Of a stretch of 64,000 bases of DNA, positions 17,352 through 26,100 are shown one piece after another. The stretch comes from Anaerosolibacter carboniphilus (GTDB taxonomy: Bacteria; Bacillota; Clostridia; Peptostreptococcales; Thermotaleaceae): NCBI RefSeq assembly GCF_014205875.1, contig NZ_JACHEN010000006.1:105308-169307 (forward strand), in the 5' to 3' direction. A model generated the notes under the pieces. That model searched no databases. It saw nothing but the letters and a program-made list of their open reading frames with translations, and had not been told where the DNA came from. Position 1 is the stretch's first letter. Every line of letters starts with the position of its first letter. The position numbers were made by a program, and so were the translations under genes.

Positions 17352-18935
17352 ATGAAAAAACCTTTACGAAAGGGAAATGCAGTTTCGGTTCTTACAGCAG
17401 AGGAAGCTGTTAAATTCATACCATATGGTGCGACTGTCGGATTTACAGGTGCTGGTGGCGGAATTCTTGAGGCCACTGAGGTAATTAAAGCCCTGTCAAA
17501 TCGATTTAAAGAGTCTAATGAACCCAGAGACTTGACTTTCTGGCATACGACAGGATTAGGAGACCGTAATGATCGAGGCCTTTCTTCATTGGCTCAGAAT
17601 GGATTAGTGAAAAGAATTTTTGGAGGTCATTGGGGACAATCACCGCGACTAGCTGAAATGGCTGAACGCAATGAAGTAGAAGCATATAACTTTCCACAGG
17701 GGGTTATGAGTCAGCTCTTAAGAACGGCTGCAGCAGGTCAACCAGGGATTCTTAGCCATGTTGGTTTGGGTACTTTTATTGATCCAAGGCAGCAAGGGGG
17801 AAAACTGAATGAGGTCACCACAGAAGATCTTGTTCAGCTCATGGAGATAGATGGTAGGGAATGGTTGTATTACCCTGTGGTTCCTATCGATGTAGCAATT
17901 ATTAGGGGTACAACAGCTGATACAGAGGGTTATATCAGCATGGAAGATGAGATAACCTACTTGGATGCCTTGGCATTGGCACAAGCAGCCCATAACAATG
18001 GAGGTATCGTTATCGCCCAGGTTCAGCGGTTAGTAAAGGGACGTACATTACACCCTAGATCCATTAAGATACCGGGCTATCTTGTGGATGCTTTAGTGGT
18101 TGTCGAGGATCAACCTCAACTCTATTCAGGTCAAGTAAATCGGTTCTTTTCCGGTGACTATGTTCTTGATACAGGCGAAGTAGTGCCATTACCCCTGAAT
18201 GAACGAAAGGTGATTGTTCGCAGAGCTCTCATGGAGATAGCACCAGGCAATGTAGGAAATGTGGGCGTAGGAATTTCTGATGGTATTGGCGTAGTTGCTA
18301 GAGAAGAGGGAATCAGCGAAGAATTTACCCTTACAGTAGAAACCGGCCCCATTGGCGGTGTGACTGCCCAAGGAATCTTCTTTGGAGCCAGTGTAAACAT
18401 GCAAGCGGTGCTGGATATGCCAGCCCAGTTTGACTTCTATGATGGCGGTGGACTTGATGTAGCTTTTCTAAGTTTTGCAGAGGTTGATCAAGCAGGGAAT
18501 GTCAATGTTCATAAATTCAATGGAAAGATAATGGGCACAGGAGGCTTTGTTAATATCTGCCAGAACAGCAAAAAGGTTATTTTTAGCGGTACCTTAACTG
18601 CGGGAAGTTTGAAAAGCATAGTAGAAAATGGCGCAGTGCGAATTGATCAGGAAGGTAAATTCAAGAAATTCGTTGAACGAGTACCTGAAATAACCTTTAA
18701 TGGGCAGGATGCCATACGTAGAGGACAAACAGTGCTATATATTACTGAACGAGCTGTATTCCGTCTTGTAAAAGAAGGCCTTGAACTTTGCGAGGTTGCG
18801 CCAGGCATAGATATTGAAAAAGACATCGTTCAGCAAATGGGATTTACACCTAAGATTGCTAGTGATCTAAAGGAAATGGATCGACGCTTGTTTCTGACGG
18901 AGAAAATGGGTATTAGCACAGAATGGGGAAAGTAG
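17352..18935 (+). CDS. Acyl-CoA:acetate-type CoA-transferase (YdiF/propionate CoA-transferase family)
   Basis: The 527-residue protein is a fused alpha-beta family I CoA-transferase, the length of E. coli YdiF. It moves CoA from acetyl-CoA or another donor to a carboxylic acid. The catalytic glutamate is E330 in LTVETGPIGG, which forms the glutamyl-CoA thioester; in YdiF it is near the same position. GAGGG near residue 35 is the N-terminal glycine-rich loop. ATG 17352 has AAGGAG upstream. In E. coli, ydiF lies next to ydiB (quinate/shikimate dehydrogenase) and aroD (dehydroquinase), and here homologues of the same functions share the island. It probably activates an acid intermediate for the MaoC hydratase and the CoA-ester lyase. 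Confidence 0.88.
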   Translation: MKKPLRKGNAVSVLTAEEAVKFIPYGATVGFTGAGGGILEATEVIKALSNRFKESNEPRDLTFWHTTGLGDRNDRGLSSLAQNGLVKRIFGGHWGQSPRLAEMAERNEVEAYNFPQGVMSQLLRTAAAGQPGILSHVGLGTFIDPRQQGGKLNEVTTEDLVQLMEIDGREWLYYPVVPIDVAIIRGTTADTEGYISMEDEITYLDALALAQAAHNNGGIVIAQVQRLVKGRTLHPRSIKIPGYLVDALVVVEDQPQLYSGQVNRFFSGDYVLDTGEVVPLPLNERKVIVRRALMEIAPGNVGNVGVGISDGIGVVAREEGISEEFTLTVETGPIGGVTAQGIFFGASVNMQAVLDMPAQFDFYDGGGLDVAFLSFAEVDQAGNVNVHKFNGKIMGTGGFVNICQNSKKVIFSGTLTAGSLKSIVENGAVRIDQEGKFKKFVERVPEITFNGQDAIRRGQTVLYITERAVFRLVKEGLELCEVAPGIDIEKDIVQQMGFTPKIASDLKEMDRRLFLTEKMGISTEWGK

Positions 18936-19034
18936 GGCTGATTCCTAGACGAAGATAGGGTCATGAGGATTACGAGACAAAGAATAGAACTTATTTCGAT
19001 AAAATATATATTAAAATTTAAGGAGGAAAATGAT

Positions 19035-19469
19035 ATGAGCAATAGAGTACCATTTGAAATTGGAGATACCATATCCTATTCGAAAACCATCAGTGAATCC
19101 GATGTATATTTGTTTGCAGGGATTACGGGTGATTTTAGCCAAATGCATATGAATGAAGAATTTATGAAGACGACGCCTTATAAGACTAGAATCGTCCATG
19201 GGGTACTTACTTTTGCCCTAGCTTCTACTGCTTCTACCTTAATACAAGTTCAGGCAAAGGCTGAAATTCCAAGTGTCTCTTATGGTTATGACCGACTTCG
19301 CTTTATCAAGCCAGTATTTTTCGGGGACACAGTTACTGCCAAATATACGATTAGCGAAATTGATGAGGAAAATTTAAAATCTGTTGCGAAGGTAGAAGTT
19401 TATAATCAAAAGGGTGAATTGTGTACGGTGGCTCAACATATTTTAAAATTCATTCCTTTTGAAAAATAA
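19035..19469 (+). CDS. MaoC-type (R)-specific enoyl-CoA hydratase/dehydratase
   Basis: The 144-residue hot-dog-fold protein has the hydratase 2 motif: catalytic D33 and H38 in GDFSQMHMNEEF, followed by RIVHGVL. Such enzymes add or remove water on CoA thioesters. The start ATG 19035 follows AAGGAGG; a longer upstream frame has no ribosome site. It follows the CoA-transferase and precedes a ketopantoate-reductase-like gene by 25 bases. A CoA-transferase, a hydratase and an HMG-CoA-lyase-type enzyme in one gene run suggest activation, hydration and cleavage of a branched unsaturated acid. Substrate is unknown. Confidence 0.85.
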   Translation: MSNRVPFEIGDTISYSKTISESDVYLFAGITGDFSQMHMNEEFMKTTPYKTRIVHGVLTFALASTASTLIQVQAKAEIPSVSYGYDRLRFIKPVFFGDTVTAKYTISEIDEENLKSVAKVEVYNQKGELCTVAQHILKFIPFEK

Positions 19470-19494
19470 ATATATTGGAGAAAGGGTGACGAGG

Positions 19495-20436
19495 ATGAAA
19501 ATTTGTGTACTTGGTGCAGGAGCATTGGGCAGTTCCATTGGCAGCGTCCTCACAGAAGCAGGGGAAGAGGTTTATTTAATAGACCAATGGACAGATCATG
19601 TTAATGCCATGAATGAACATGGATTGAAGGTAAGGGAAGGATCAACGGATAAATTTGTGAAGGTTCAGGGCCGAACGAGCTGTACAGGAATTGGACCAGC
19701 AGACCTTGTTATCGTTCTAGTAAAATCCTTTCATACCAGGGAAGCCATCGAAAAAGCGGCGCCAATCATAGGGGATAAAACGATGGTGATGTCGCTGCAG
19801 AATGGTCTTGGCAATGAGGAGACCCTTGGTGAAGTTGTTGGAATGGAGCGTTTGATTGGTGGCAAGACTTATGTTGGTGGTGTGTTGCTTGGGCCAGGCC
19901 ATATTATCGCCGGTACCAAGGGAAAATATACTTATATTGGAGAAATGGATGGTTCAATTACCGAAAGGATTACCAAGGTGGCTGAGGTGTTTAATCGAGC
20001 GGGTTTATTGACTACAGTGAGTGAAAATATTGTAGGTATGATCTGGGATAAACTATTGATTAACGTCGCTACTGGTGCTTTGGCCGGTATCACAAAATTA
20101 CCTTATGGGGGATTGTACAAAATCCCAGAAATTAGGGATTGTGCATTTGCAGCCATATCAGAAGGAATTGCCGTGGCAAGTGCAAATGGTGTGAAGCTAT
20201 CCGTAGAGGATCCTGAAAAGATTTGGTTGATGGCAGCCGAAGGATTACCCGATGAGTTTAAGACTTCAATGCTGCAAAGCCTAGAGAAAGGGCAGAAAAC
20301 GGAGATCGATTTCATCAATGGGTCAGTGGTAAGATGGGGAGAGAAAAGCAATATACCGACACCTGTCAACAAAGCGCTGGTGGCTAGTGTTAAAGGAATT
20401 GAATATTGGATGGAGCATTATGGGGCGCAAGCTTAG
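19495..20436 (+). CDS. Ketopantoate reductase-like 2-hydroxyacid oxidoreductase (ApbA/PanE family)
   Basis: The 313-residue protein has the PanE layout: N-terminal GAGALGSSIGSVL dinucleotide motif, SLQNGLGNEE in the middle, and WDKLLINVATGALAG with the catalytic lysine, followed by the helical C-terminal domain. The start ATG 19495 follows GAGG. True ketopantoate reductase works in pantothenate synthesis, but no panB, panC or panD is near. The catabolic setting suggests that it reduces or oxidises a 2-oxo or 2-hydroxy acid intermediate. I therefore do not use the symbol panE. Confidence 0.8.
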   Translation: MKICVLGAGALGSSIGSVLTEAGEEVYLIDQWTDHVNAMNEHGLKVREGSTDKFVKVQGRTSCTGIGPADLVIVLVKSFHTREAIEKAAPIIGDKTMVMSLQNGLGNEETLGEVVGMERLIGGKTYVGGVLLGPGHIIAGTKGKYTYIGEMDGSITERITKVAEVFNRAGLLTTVSENIVGMIWDKLLINVATGALAGITKLPYGGLYKIPEIRDCAFAAISEGIAVASANGVKLSVEDPEKIWLMAAEGLPDEFKTSMLQSLEKGQKTEIDFINGSVVRWGEKSNIPTPVNKALVASVKGIEYWMEHYGAQA

Positions 20437-20471
20437 GTGTTTATGTCAATTGTAGAAGAGAGGTGGCCGCT

Positions 20472-20858
20472 ATGACTTATCAGAAAAAATCTTACGTGGA
20501 ACATACGGCAGTTCGTGTAAAAGATATTCAATGGCATATTCGTTTTTTTAGAGAAGTATTGGGCATGACAATTCGGAGTGTTGATGGAGCAGAAGAAGCG
20601 CCAAATCAAGTCTGGACAGTGGGAGGAATGCAGTTGATTTCCGATCCCAGCTTCGAAGGGCCAGAAGGGCGGATGGCCCACCTCGGCATAATGACTGAAG
20701 ATATAGAGGCCGCGCTGGAAGAGGCCTATAGCTGGGGTGTAACCCAGATGCCTCAAGGAAGAAATTGGTTTGAATTACCCGATGGACTATGTATTGAACT
20801 GATGCAAGCGAGAGGTGAGGCAGTAACAGAAGCCTTGGCGATCAACCCTAGAGATTAG
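20472..20858 (+). CDS. VOC-superfamily (glyoxalase-fold) protein
   Basis: The 128-residue protein has paired beta-alpha-beta-beta-beta modules. Likely metal ligands are the histidines of VEHTAVRV and MAHLGI and the glutamate of LCIELMQ. Family members include glyoxalase I, methylmalonyl-CoA epimerase and dioxygenases. The start ATG 20472 follows AGGTGG. Its place among CoA-ester enzymes favours an epimerase, isomerase or lyase, not a dioxygenase, in an anaerobe. No specific activity can be given. Confidence 0.75.
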   Translation: MTYQKKSYVEHTAVRVKDIQWHIRFFREVLGMTIRSVDGAEEAPNQVWTVGGMQLISDPSFEGPEGRMAHLGIMTEDIEAALEEAYSWGVTQMPQGRNWFELPDGLCIELMQARGEAVTEALAINPRD

Positions 20859-20943
20859 GAACCAAAGAAGTTTCTAGAATATTTTCAAAGAAGAGGTCGT
20901 GTACCTCTCTATCTAATATATAAACATTTAAAGGAGGATATTT

Positions 20944-21381
20944 ATGAAAAAAGTTCTGATGCTACACGGAATAAATCACAATATGTTTGGAAAGAGAGAT
21001 CCTGTACAATATGGGACGATCACCCTTGCTGAAATTGATGAAAAAATGCAGGAACTAGGAAAAGAGCTAGGTGTGAAAGTGATCAGCTTCCAAACAAATC
21101 ATGAAGGTGAAATGTGCGAAAGAGTTCATCAAGCATTTTTAGAAAAAGTAGATGCAGTAGTCATCAATGCTGGTGCATGGACCCACTATAGCTATGGTTT
21201 AAGGGATGCATTAGCAATTCTTACAGTACCTATTGTAGAGATCCACATGTCCAATATCCATGCAAGAGAAGAGTTCCGTCATCATTCTGTGTTTGCTGAA
21301 ATCGTTAAGGGACAAATTTGTGGATTCGGATTAGACAGCTATCTTCTTGGACTAAGAGCTGCTATAGGAGCTATGGAATAA
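20944..21381 (+). CDS. Type II 3-dehydroquinate dehydratase homologue (AroQ family)
   Basis: The 145-residue protein is clearly AroQ-like: R18 and the catalytic Y23, N75 and H81 in NAGAWTHYS, and NIHAREEFRHHS with H106, R108 and R112. The N-terminal loop is unusual: the common NGPNLNLLG is replaced by HGINHNMFG. It lies in a catabolic island with an NAD-type shikimate/quinate dehydrogenase, not with aromatic-biosynthesis genes. It probably interconverts 3-dehydroquinate and 3-dehydroshikimate for breakdown, or acts on a related ring. Start follows AAGGAGG. Confidence 0.82.
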   Translation: MKKVLMLHGINHNMFGKRDPVQYGTITLAEIDEKMQELGKELGVKVISFQTNHEGEMCERVHQAFLEKVDAVVINAGAWTHYSYGLRDALAILTVPIVEIHMSNIHAREEFRHHSVFAEIVKGQICGFGLDSYLLGLRAAIGAME

Positions 21382-21580
21382 GTTAAACATTTGGAAAGCA
21401 AATTTTAATGTAGAGCATAGCAAAAAATAATGATAGGTGGGATCATAGCCTTTGAAGTGGATACTTGCTAAAAGTAAAGCTAACAAGAGGCGATATCTCA
21501 CCTATCATTATTTAATAGCTAAAAACAAAGAGATTTTAAATATGTCAAAGGGTGCAATTGATTAAATATATAGAATAAAT
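21382..21580. other. Intergenic stretch with a long imperfect stem
   Basis: Nineteen bases at 21425-21443 are complemented at 21495-21513 with one G-T pair, enclosing a loop of 51 bases. No gene is seen. The element follows the dehydroquinase gene and precedes the second iclR gene. No clear T run follows, so it may be an mRNA processing or stability element and not a terminator. Confidence 0.6.
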
Positions 21581-21596
21581 GTCAATTCTTCATTAT
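21581..21596 (+). repeat. 16-base element shared with the first iclR upstream region
   Basis: The sequence is identical to 10121-10136 and placed similarly, 114 bases before the iclR start codon. See that entry. Confidence 0.5.
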
Positions 21597-21694
21597 AATA
21601 GAGATAGATAAAAGAATATAAGAATGCCAGACGAAATGCCATAAAATATTATAGAATTCTAAAAAAAGAGATAATGAATAATAGGAGGATTGAC

Positions 21695-22483
21695 ATGACT
21701 GAAAAATCTAATGAAAATAGCGTTCGTTCCATACAGAGAGCTTTAAATATCCTTTTGTGCTTTAATTGGGACGAAAGGGAGCTGACACTGACAGAAATTG
21801 CCGAGAAAATTGGATTGGCAAAATCTACAGTATCTCGACTGCTAACCACTTTGGAATTGGAAGGCTTTATTTCTAAGGATCAGAAAACCAATAGATTTAA
21901 GCTGGGACACAATATTTATTATCTAGGGTTGATTGCAAAAGAAAGTTTAGATATAAGGAAAATTAGTCGTCCAATCATGGAGGAAATTGGTCGGGCGTCC
22001 CAAGAAACTGTAAATCTATATCTATTGGAAAATAGAGAACGGGTATGTCTTGAGCAGGTGGAAAGTCCTCAGCCAATAAAAAAATCTGAGAAAATAGGTG
22101 AGAGGGTCTCCATCTGGCAAGGTGCGACCGGAAGATCTATTTTAGCGAATCTAAAGGAAAATGTTTGGTATGAAATGATAAAAGAATTGAGACCTATTAC
22201 AGAAGATACCATCGCAGATCCTGATGCATTCATTACCGAACTCAAGAAGGTGAAAGAAAGAGGATATGCGGTCAGTGTGGGTGAAAAGAATGCAGAGGTA
22301 GGTTGTATTGCTGCCCCTATTTTTGATGCCCATAGAAAAGTTATTGGTTGCCTTGCCATATCAGGTCCTAGATTTAGGTTCCCTGAGAATATAGATTACT
22401 ATAGCGAATTGGTTGTGGACGGTGCAAAAAAGATTTCTAATCAATTGGGTTATTATGAAATAAGCCCTGGATATATGGAATAA
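21695..22483 (+). CDS. IclR-family transcriptional regulator, copy 2
   Basis: The 262-residue paralogue of the regulator at 10222 is about four fifths identical through the helix-turn-helix (ENSVRSIQRALNILLCF, GLAKSTVSRLLTTLELEGFI) and the effector domain (GATGRSILAN, GCIAAPIFDAHRKVIGCLAISGP). The ribosome site and first bases (AGGAGGATTGAC before ATG) are the same in both copies. Most differences fall in the middle of the effector domain, so the two may sense different ligands while binding similar operators. It lies between the dehydroquinase homologue and the second HMG-CoA-lyase gene. Confidence 0.88.
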   Translation: MTEKSNENSVRSIQRALNILLCFNWDERELTLTEIAEKIGLAKSTVSRLLTTLELEGFISKDQKTNRFKLGHNIYYLGLIAKESLDIRKISRPIMEEIGRASQETVNLYLLENRERVCLEQVESPQPIKKSEKIGERVSIWQGATGRSILANLKENVWYEMIKELRPITEDTIADPDAFITELKKVKERGYAVSVGEKNAEVGCIAAPIFDAHRKVIGCLAISGPRFRFPENIDYYSELVVDGAKKISNQLGYYEISPGYME

Positions 22484-22631
22484 TTTGGAATGATAGGTTT
22501 ATTGGGACACAAAATACTTTTTCTGAAAAAGCAAAAGGATAGTTGACGTATCGAGTGTCTTTGTTTTTAGTATCTCTACATTTTTGAAATATAGGAGTTC
22601 AAAAAGTTGATAATCTGTAGAGAAAGGACAA

Positions 22632-23591
22632 ATGAAAATGACAAATGCAAATATGATATGGCCAGATAGGGTAACGATTTGTGAGGTTGGTCTACGTGAC
22701 GGCCTGCAAAATGAAAAAAAAATACTTCATGTAGAAGAAAAGCTGCAGCTTCTGGACGCTGTCGTTCAATCGGGTATTAAAATTGTTGAAATTGGTTCTT
22801 TTGTACATCCTAAGGCTGTCCCTCAAATGGCTGATACCGAGGAAGTAGCTCGGCGAATGAAACGGGTAGACGGCGTAGAATATCGTGTTTTGGTACCTAA
22901 TCTCAAAGGATTGGAGCGTGCCCATGCAGTTGGTCTTACAAAGGTCAAGCTGACCGTATCGGTGAGTGAGTCCCACTGCATTAACAACTTTAATCAAACT
23001 CCCTTGGAAATGATAAGAGGATTTATTCCCTGTGTGGAATATGCGGCAAAACATAATATCAAAATATCTGGGGCCCTTTCATCCGCTTGGGGATGTGCCT
23101 TTGAGGGAAAAATATCAGTCCAGCAGATTGAAAAAATTGTAAATGAATATCTGCAGCTTGGTATTACAGAACTGTCTTTGTCCGATGCCACTGGGATGGC
23201 TAATCCTCGTCAGATTTATGAAATAGGAAGCCACATGATGGAGAAATTTCCACAGGTAAAATGGGTGCTCCACTTGCACAATACCCGAGGCATGGCAATC
23301 GGTAATATCGTTGCAGGTCTCCAAGCTGGCTTTACTACTTTCGATGGAGCTTTTGCTGGGCTTGGCGGGTGTCCTTACATCCCAGGAGCTTCTGGAAATA
23401 TCGCTACGGAAGATGTCATCCATATGCTTCATGAAATGGGAATAGATACGGGGGTAGATTTAGAAAAGGCTATGGCAACAGCCCGTATGACAGAGGCAAT
23501 CGTGGAGCACCAAGGCCAAAGCGCTGTTCTAAGAGGCGGGCGGTGCGAAGATTTGACGAGAAAGAAGGCGCAACATCAGAACAATAAGTAA
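22632..23591 (+). CDS. HMG-CoA lyase family protein (DRE-TIM barrel), copy 2
   Basis: The 319-residue protein is a paralogue of 291-1241. It keeps RDGLQNE, the histidine metal motif HLHNTRG and the signature cysteine C247 in GLGGCPYIPGASGN. The most conserved block shared with copy 1 is FVxPKAxPQMADTxEVARRMKRVDGVEYRVLV. It starts at ATG 22632 after AGAAAGG. It closes the second catabolic gene run and is followed by a terminator. The duplicated lyase and duplicated IclR suggest that one ancestral unit was copied, with each lyase serving one branch or substrate variant. Confidence 0.85.
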   Translation: MKMTNANMIWPDRVTICEVGLRDGLQNEKKILHVEEKLQLLDAVVQSGIKIVEIGSFVHPKAVPQMADTEEVARRMKRVDGVEYRVLVPNLKGLERAHAVGLTKVKLTVSVSESHCINNFNQTPLEMIRGFIPCVEYAAKHNIKISGALSSAWGCAFEGKISVQQIEKIVNEYLQLGITELSLSDATGMANPRQIYEIGSHMMEKFPQVKWVLHLHNTRGMAIGNIVAGLQAGFTTFDGAFAGLGGCPYIPGASGNIATEDVIHMLHEMGIDTGVDLEKAMATARMTEAIVEHQGQSAVLRGGRCEDLTRKKAQHQNNK

Positions 23592-23613
23592 ATATTGAAA
23601 TAAGCTGAGGTTA

Positions 23614-23645
23614 AGGGGTGATGGTGAATCACCCCTACATTTTTT
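23614..23645 (+). terminator. Terminator after the second HMG-CoA-lyase gene
   Basis: AGGGGTGAT pairs with ATCACCCCT around a 5-base loop and is followed, after ACA, by a run of six T bases. An outer pair (GCTGAGGTT with AACCTTAGC) can extend the structure. Confidence 0.82.
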
Positions 23646-23873
23646 AAGGGTTATCCTCAACCTTAGCCTGTACATGTTGATGTCTAATCCCTTGAGAAAT
23701 AGTATTCCTTTCCTATTTTGAAAAGAGTAGTTTTTCCCAAAATACAAAATATATTTTTTTTCGACAAATTTAGACTAACTTTTTTGAATATTTGTAGTAT
23801 AATGGAAAAAAGAGATTTCATTAAATGGAAAACGGTTTCATCAGATGAAAATACATAATTGGAGGGATTTTGT

Positions 23874-25580
23874 TTGACTAGGCTGGCTTGGAGTAATTTT
23901 AAAATTGGATTTAAGTATAGTATGGCATTATTTACTACCATTTTTCTATTTATTATTGCTGCTGGACTGATTATTACATCCCTATTCACCATTCGGGAAT
24001 CAGTAAATGATATTGAAGTCAAAAACAATAGATCTATTGCTATGGCGCAAATGGATTCTCTATTTAGGACAAAGGAACTGCTTATTTCTGACTATAAGGT
24101 TTTTGGAAAAGCTAGTGCTGTAGATGAATATACAAAAATTAAAAGTCAATTCGACAAGCTACAAGCTGAAGTTCAACCTTATATGAATACAAAGAACGTA
24201 GAGTTACAATTTTCGCTAATCAGCAAAAATAATAAACAGATGGATGATATCTTTATGAATCAAGTGATTCCTGAAACAAAGAAAAATAATGCAGAACAAG
24301 CACTGGCGGGATTTGTAAAAATATCTGGTTTGAGAAATCCTACTGCTCAGCTTTTTGAAAAGATCAAAGAAAGTATAGATGATGAACGTCAGCAGTCAGT
24401 AGATATTGCACATAAAAGCATTGAAAAATCAATTGGCGTTTTAATCGTAGGGATACTTTCAGCCGCAATCCTTGGCTGTATTTTGGTTTTCTTAATCAGC
24501 AGAAATATCAGTCGTAATTTGAATCAAGTTGTCAAGGCGACTGGCAAAGTTGCGAAGGGTGAACTTAGCCTAGAGGAAATTACGTATCGGGGCAAGGATG
24601 AAGTTGGTCAACTATCCGCAGCAATGAATGAAATGGTAGTCAATCTGCGAAGCATGATTCAAGAAGTTGCAGAAGCTGCTATAAAGGTGGACGATGAGAG
24701 CAGTACGCTTAAGAATGTTGCAAATGAAGTACAACAAAGCAGCGCACAAATTGCAGCAACGATGCTGGAGATGGCTTCTGGCGCAGAAGAACAAGCTGGA
24801 TCAGCCACAGAAATTGCAAATTCCATATTCAGTTTGACTGAATTAATTACAGAAGCTAGTAAAAATAAAGAATTGCTGGAAGCTTCATCGAAGGACATTC
24901 TGGATGTGGTCCAAAGGGAAAGAACCCATATGGAAACTTCTATCGAAAATATGAATGATATCAATAAGATCATCAAGGAGTCCGTTACGAAGGTTAAATT
25001 GTTAGATGAAAATTCTAAAAAAGTATCCACCCTCGGACAAGTGATCAATGCCATCGCTGAGCAGACGAACCTATTGGCACTCAATGCAGCGATTGAAGCG
25101 GCTAGAGCAGGAGAAGCAGGACGAGGTTTTGCTGTAGTAGCCGATGAAATTAGAAAATTGGCAGAACAAGTAGGGACGTCAGTAAGTGAGATAAACGGTA
25201 TCGTAGTTGGTATTCAAAAGGATTCTAAGAGTATGACAGAGTCTTTGGTAGCAGGATATGAAAATGTAGAAGAAAGCACCAAGCAAATTAAAATTACCGG
25301 GGATGGATTTGAAAAAATACATAGGGAAGTTGTTTCAATGGCGGATCGAATACAGGATGTATCTGCTAGCTTGGATGAAATATCTGCCAACAGTAATAAA
25401 ATAAGTTCTGCAGGTGAACAAATTGCAGCGATTTCTCAAGAAAATTCTGCTGGAATTGAGCAGACGGTCGCATCCATGCAGCAGCAGAATAGTTCCATGG
25501 AGATGATCGCTCAAAACTCCCATTCCTTAGCAAGATCAGCAAATGTTTTAAAGAGTATTGTGGATCAATTTAGATTGTAA
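23874..25580 (+). CDS. Methyl-accepting chemotaxis protein 1
   Basis: The 568-residue chemoreceptor has a membrane helix near residues 18-40, an extracellular helical region of about 150 residues, a second helix near 190-210, a HAMP domain and a cytoplasmic signalling domain. The signalling tip reads [39 protein letters not shown] chose TTG 23874, five bases after GGAGGG; the earlier in-frame TTG would overlap that site. It follows the catabolic island and may direct movement toward its substrate, but this is only a positional hint. Confidence 0.88.
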   Translation: MTRLAWSNFKIGFKYSMALFTTIFLFIIAAGLIITSLFTIRESVNDIEVKNNRSIAMAQMDSLFRTKELLISDYKVFGKASAVDEYTKIKSQFDKLQAEVQPYMNTKNVELQFSLISKNNKQMDDIFMNQVIPETKKNNAEQALAGFVKISGLRNPTAQLFEKIKESIDDERQQSVDIAHKSIEKSIGVLIVGILSAAILGCILVFLISRNISRNLNQVVKATGKVAKGELSLEEITYRGKDEVGQLSAAMNEMVVNLRSMIQEVAEAAIKVDDESSTLKNVANEVQQSSAQIAATMLEMASGAEEQAGSATEIANSIFSLTELITEASKNKELLEASSKDILDVVQRERTHMETSIENMNDINKIIKESVTKVKLLDENSKKVSTLGQVINAIAEQTNLLALNAAIEAARAGEAGRGFAVVADEIRKLAEQVGTSVSEINGIVVGIQKDSKSMTESLVAGYENVEESTKQIKITGDGFEKIHREVVSMADRIQDVSASLDEISANSNKISSAGEQIAAISQENSAGIEQTVASMQQQNSSMEMIAQNSHSLARSANVLKSIVDQFRL

Positions 25581-25703
25581 AAAATAAGGATTGTATAATA
25601 TGACTCATAATGGCTCATATGATACGATCCTTAAAAATTAGGAGTGAAAGGTGTTTGTATTTTGTATATAGTTTAAAATTTTCATAAAATTTTATTTATA
25701 CTG

Positions 25704-25732
25704 TTGACATGTATAGATATAACGTGTAAAAT
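25704..25732 (+). promoter_or_regulatory. Sigma-A promoter of the ilv operon
   Basis: TTGACA (25704-25709) and TAAAAT (25727-25732) are spaced by 17 bases. Transcription should begin near 25740, a little before the T-box leader. Confidence 0.8.
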
Positions 25733-25767
25733 TAATTTTAATATTCGAAAAATTAATAATCAAAAGT

Positions 25768-26077
25768 GATGAGGGAGAGAAAAATACCATCCTAAGACTA
25801 CAGAGAGCCAACGATTTGCTGAGAGTTGGTGTCGAAGCGGTATATAATAATCACTCCTGAACTGCCGAGTCAAAAAGCGCAGGCTGAGTAGATGACGCCG
25901 GGATTCTGTTAAGAACAGAAGTGCCACCGTTATATGGCTAGGGTTAAAAAGAAGCTTTCTTTCGACCTGAAGAGTCAATTCATGTGAATGAATTGTGAAC
26001 TAGGGTGGTACCGCGAAGATATCCCTCGTCCCTAGAATACAAAAAATTGTGTTCTAGGAACGAGGGATTTTTATTTT
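25768..26077 (+). promoter_or_regulatory. T-box leader, isoleucine-specific, controlling ilv genes
   Basis: The T-box sequence AGGGTGGTACCGCG is at 26002-26015. The probable specifier codon is ATC at 25850-25852, in the 3' side of stem I (AATAATCACTCC), which reads isoleucine. A terminator hairpin spans 26021-26068 (ATCCCTCGT and complement) with a T-rich tail. Uncharged tRNA-Ile should pair with the specifier and the T-box bulge and prevent termination, raising ilv expression when isoleucine is short. Confidence 0.92.
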
Positions 26078-26100
26078 ATTCATTGTAAGGAGGTATGTAA

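Noticed and set aside
19495..20436. Pantothenate biosynthesis (panE)
   Set aside because: The fold matches ketopantoate reductase, but the gene lies among CoA-ester catabolic genes and no other pantothenate gene is near.
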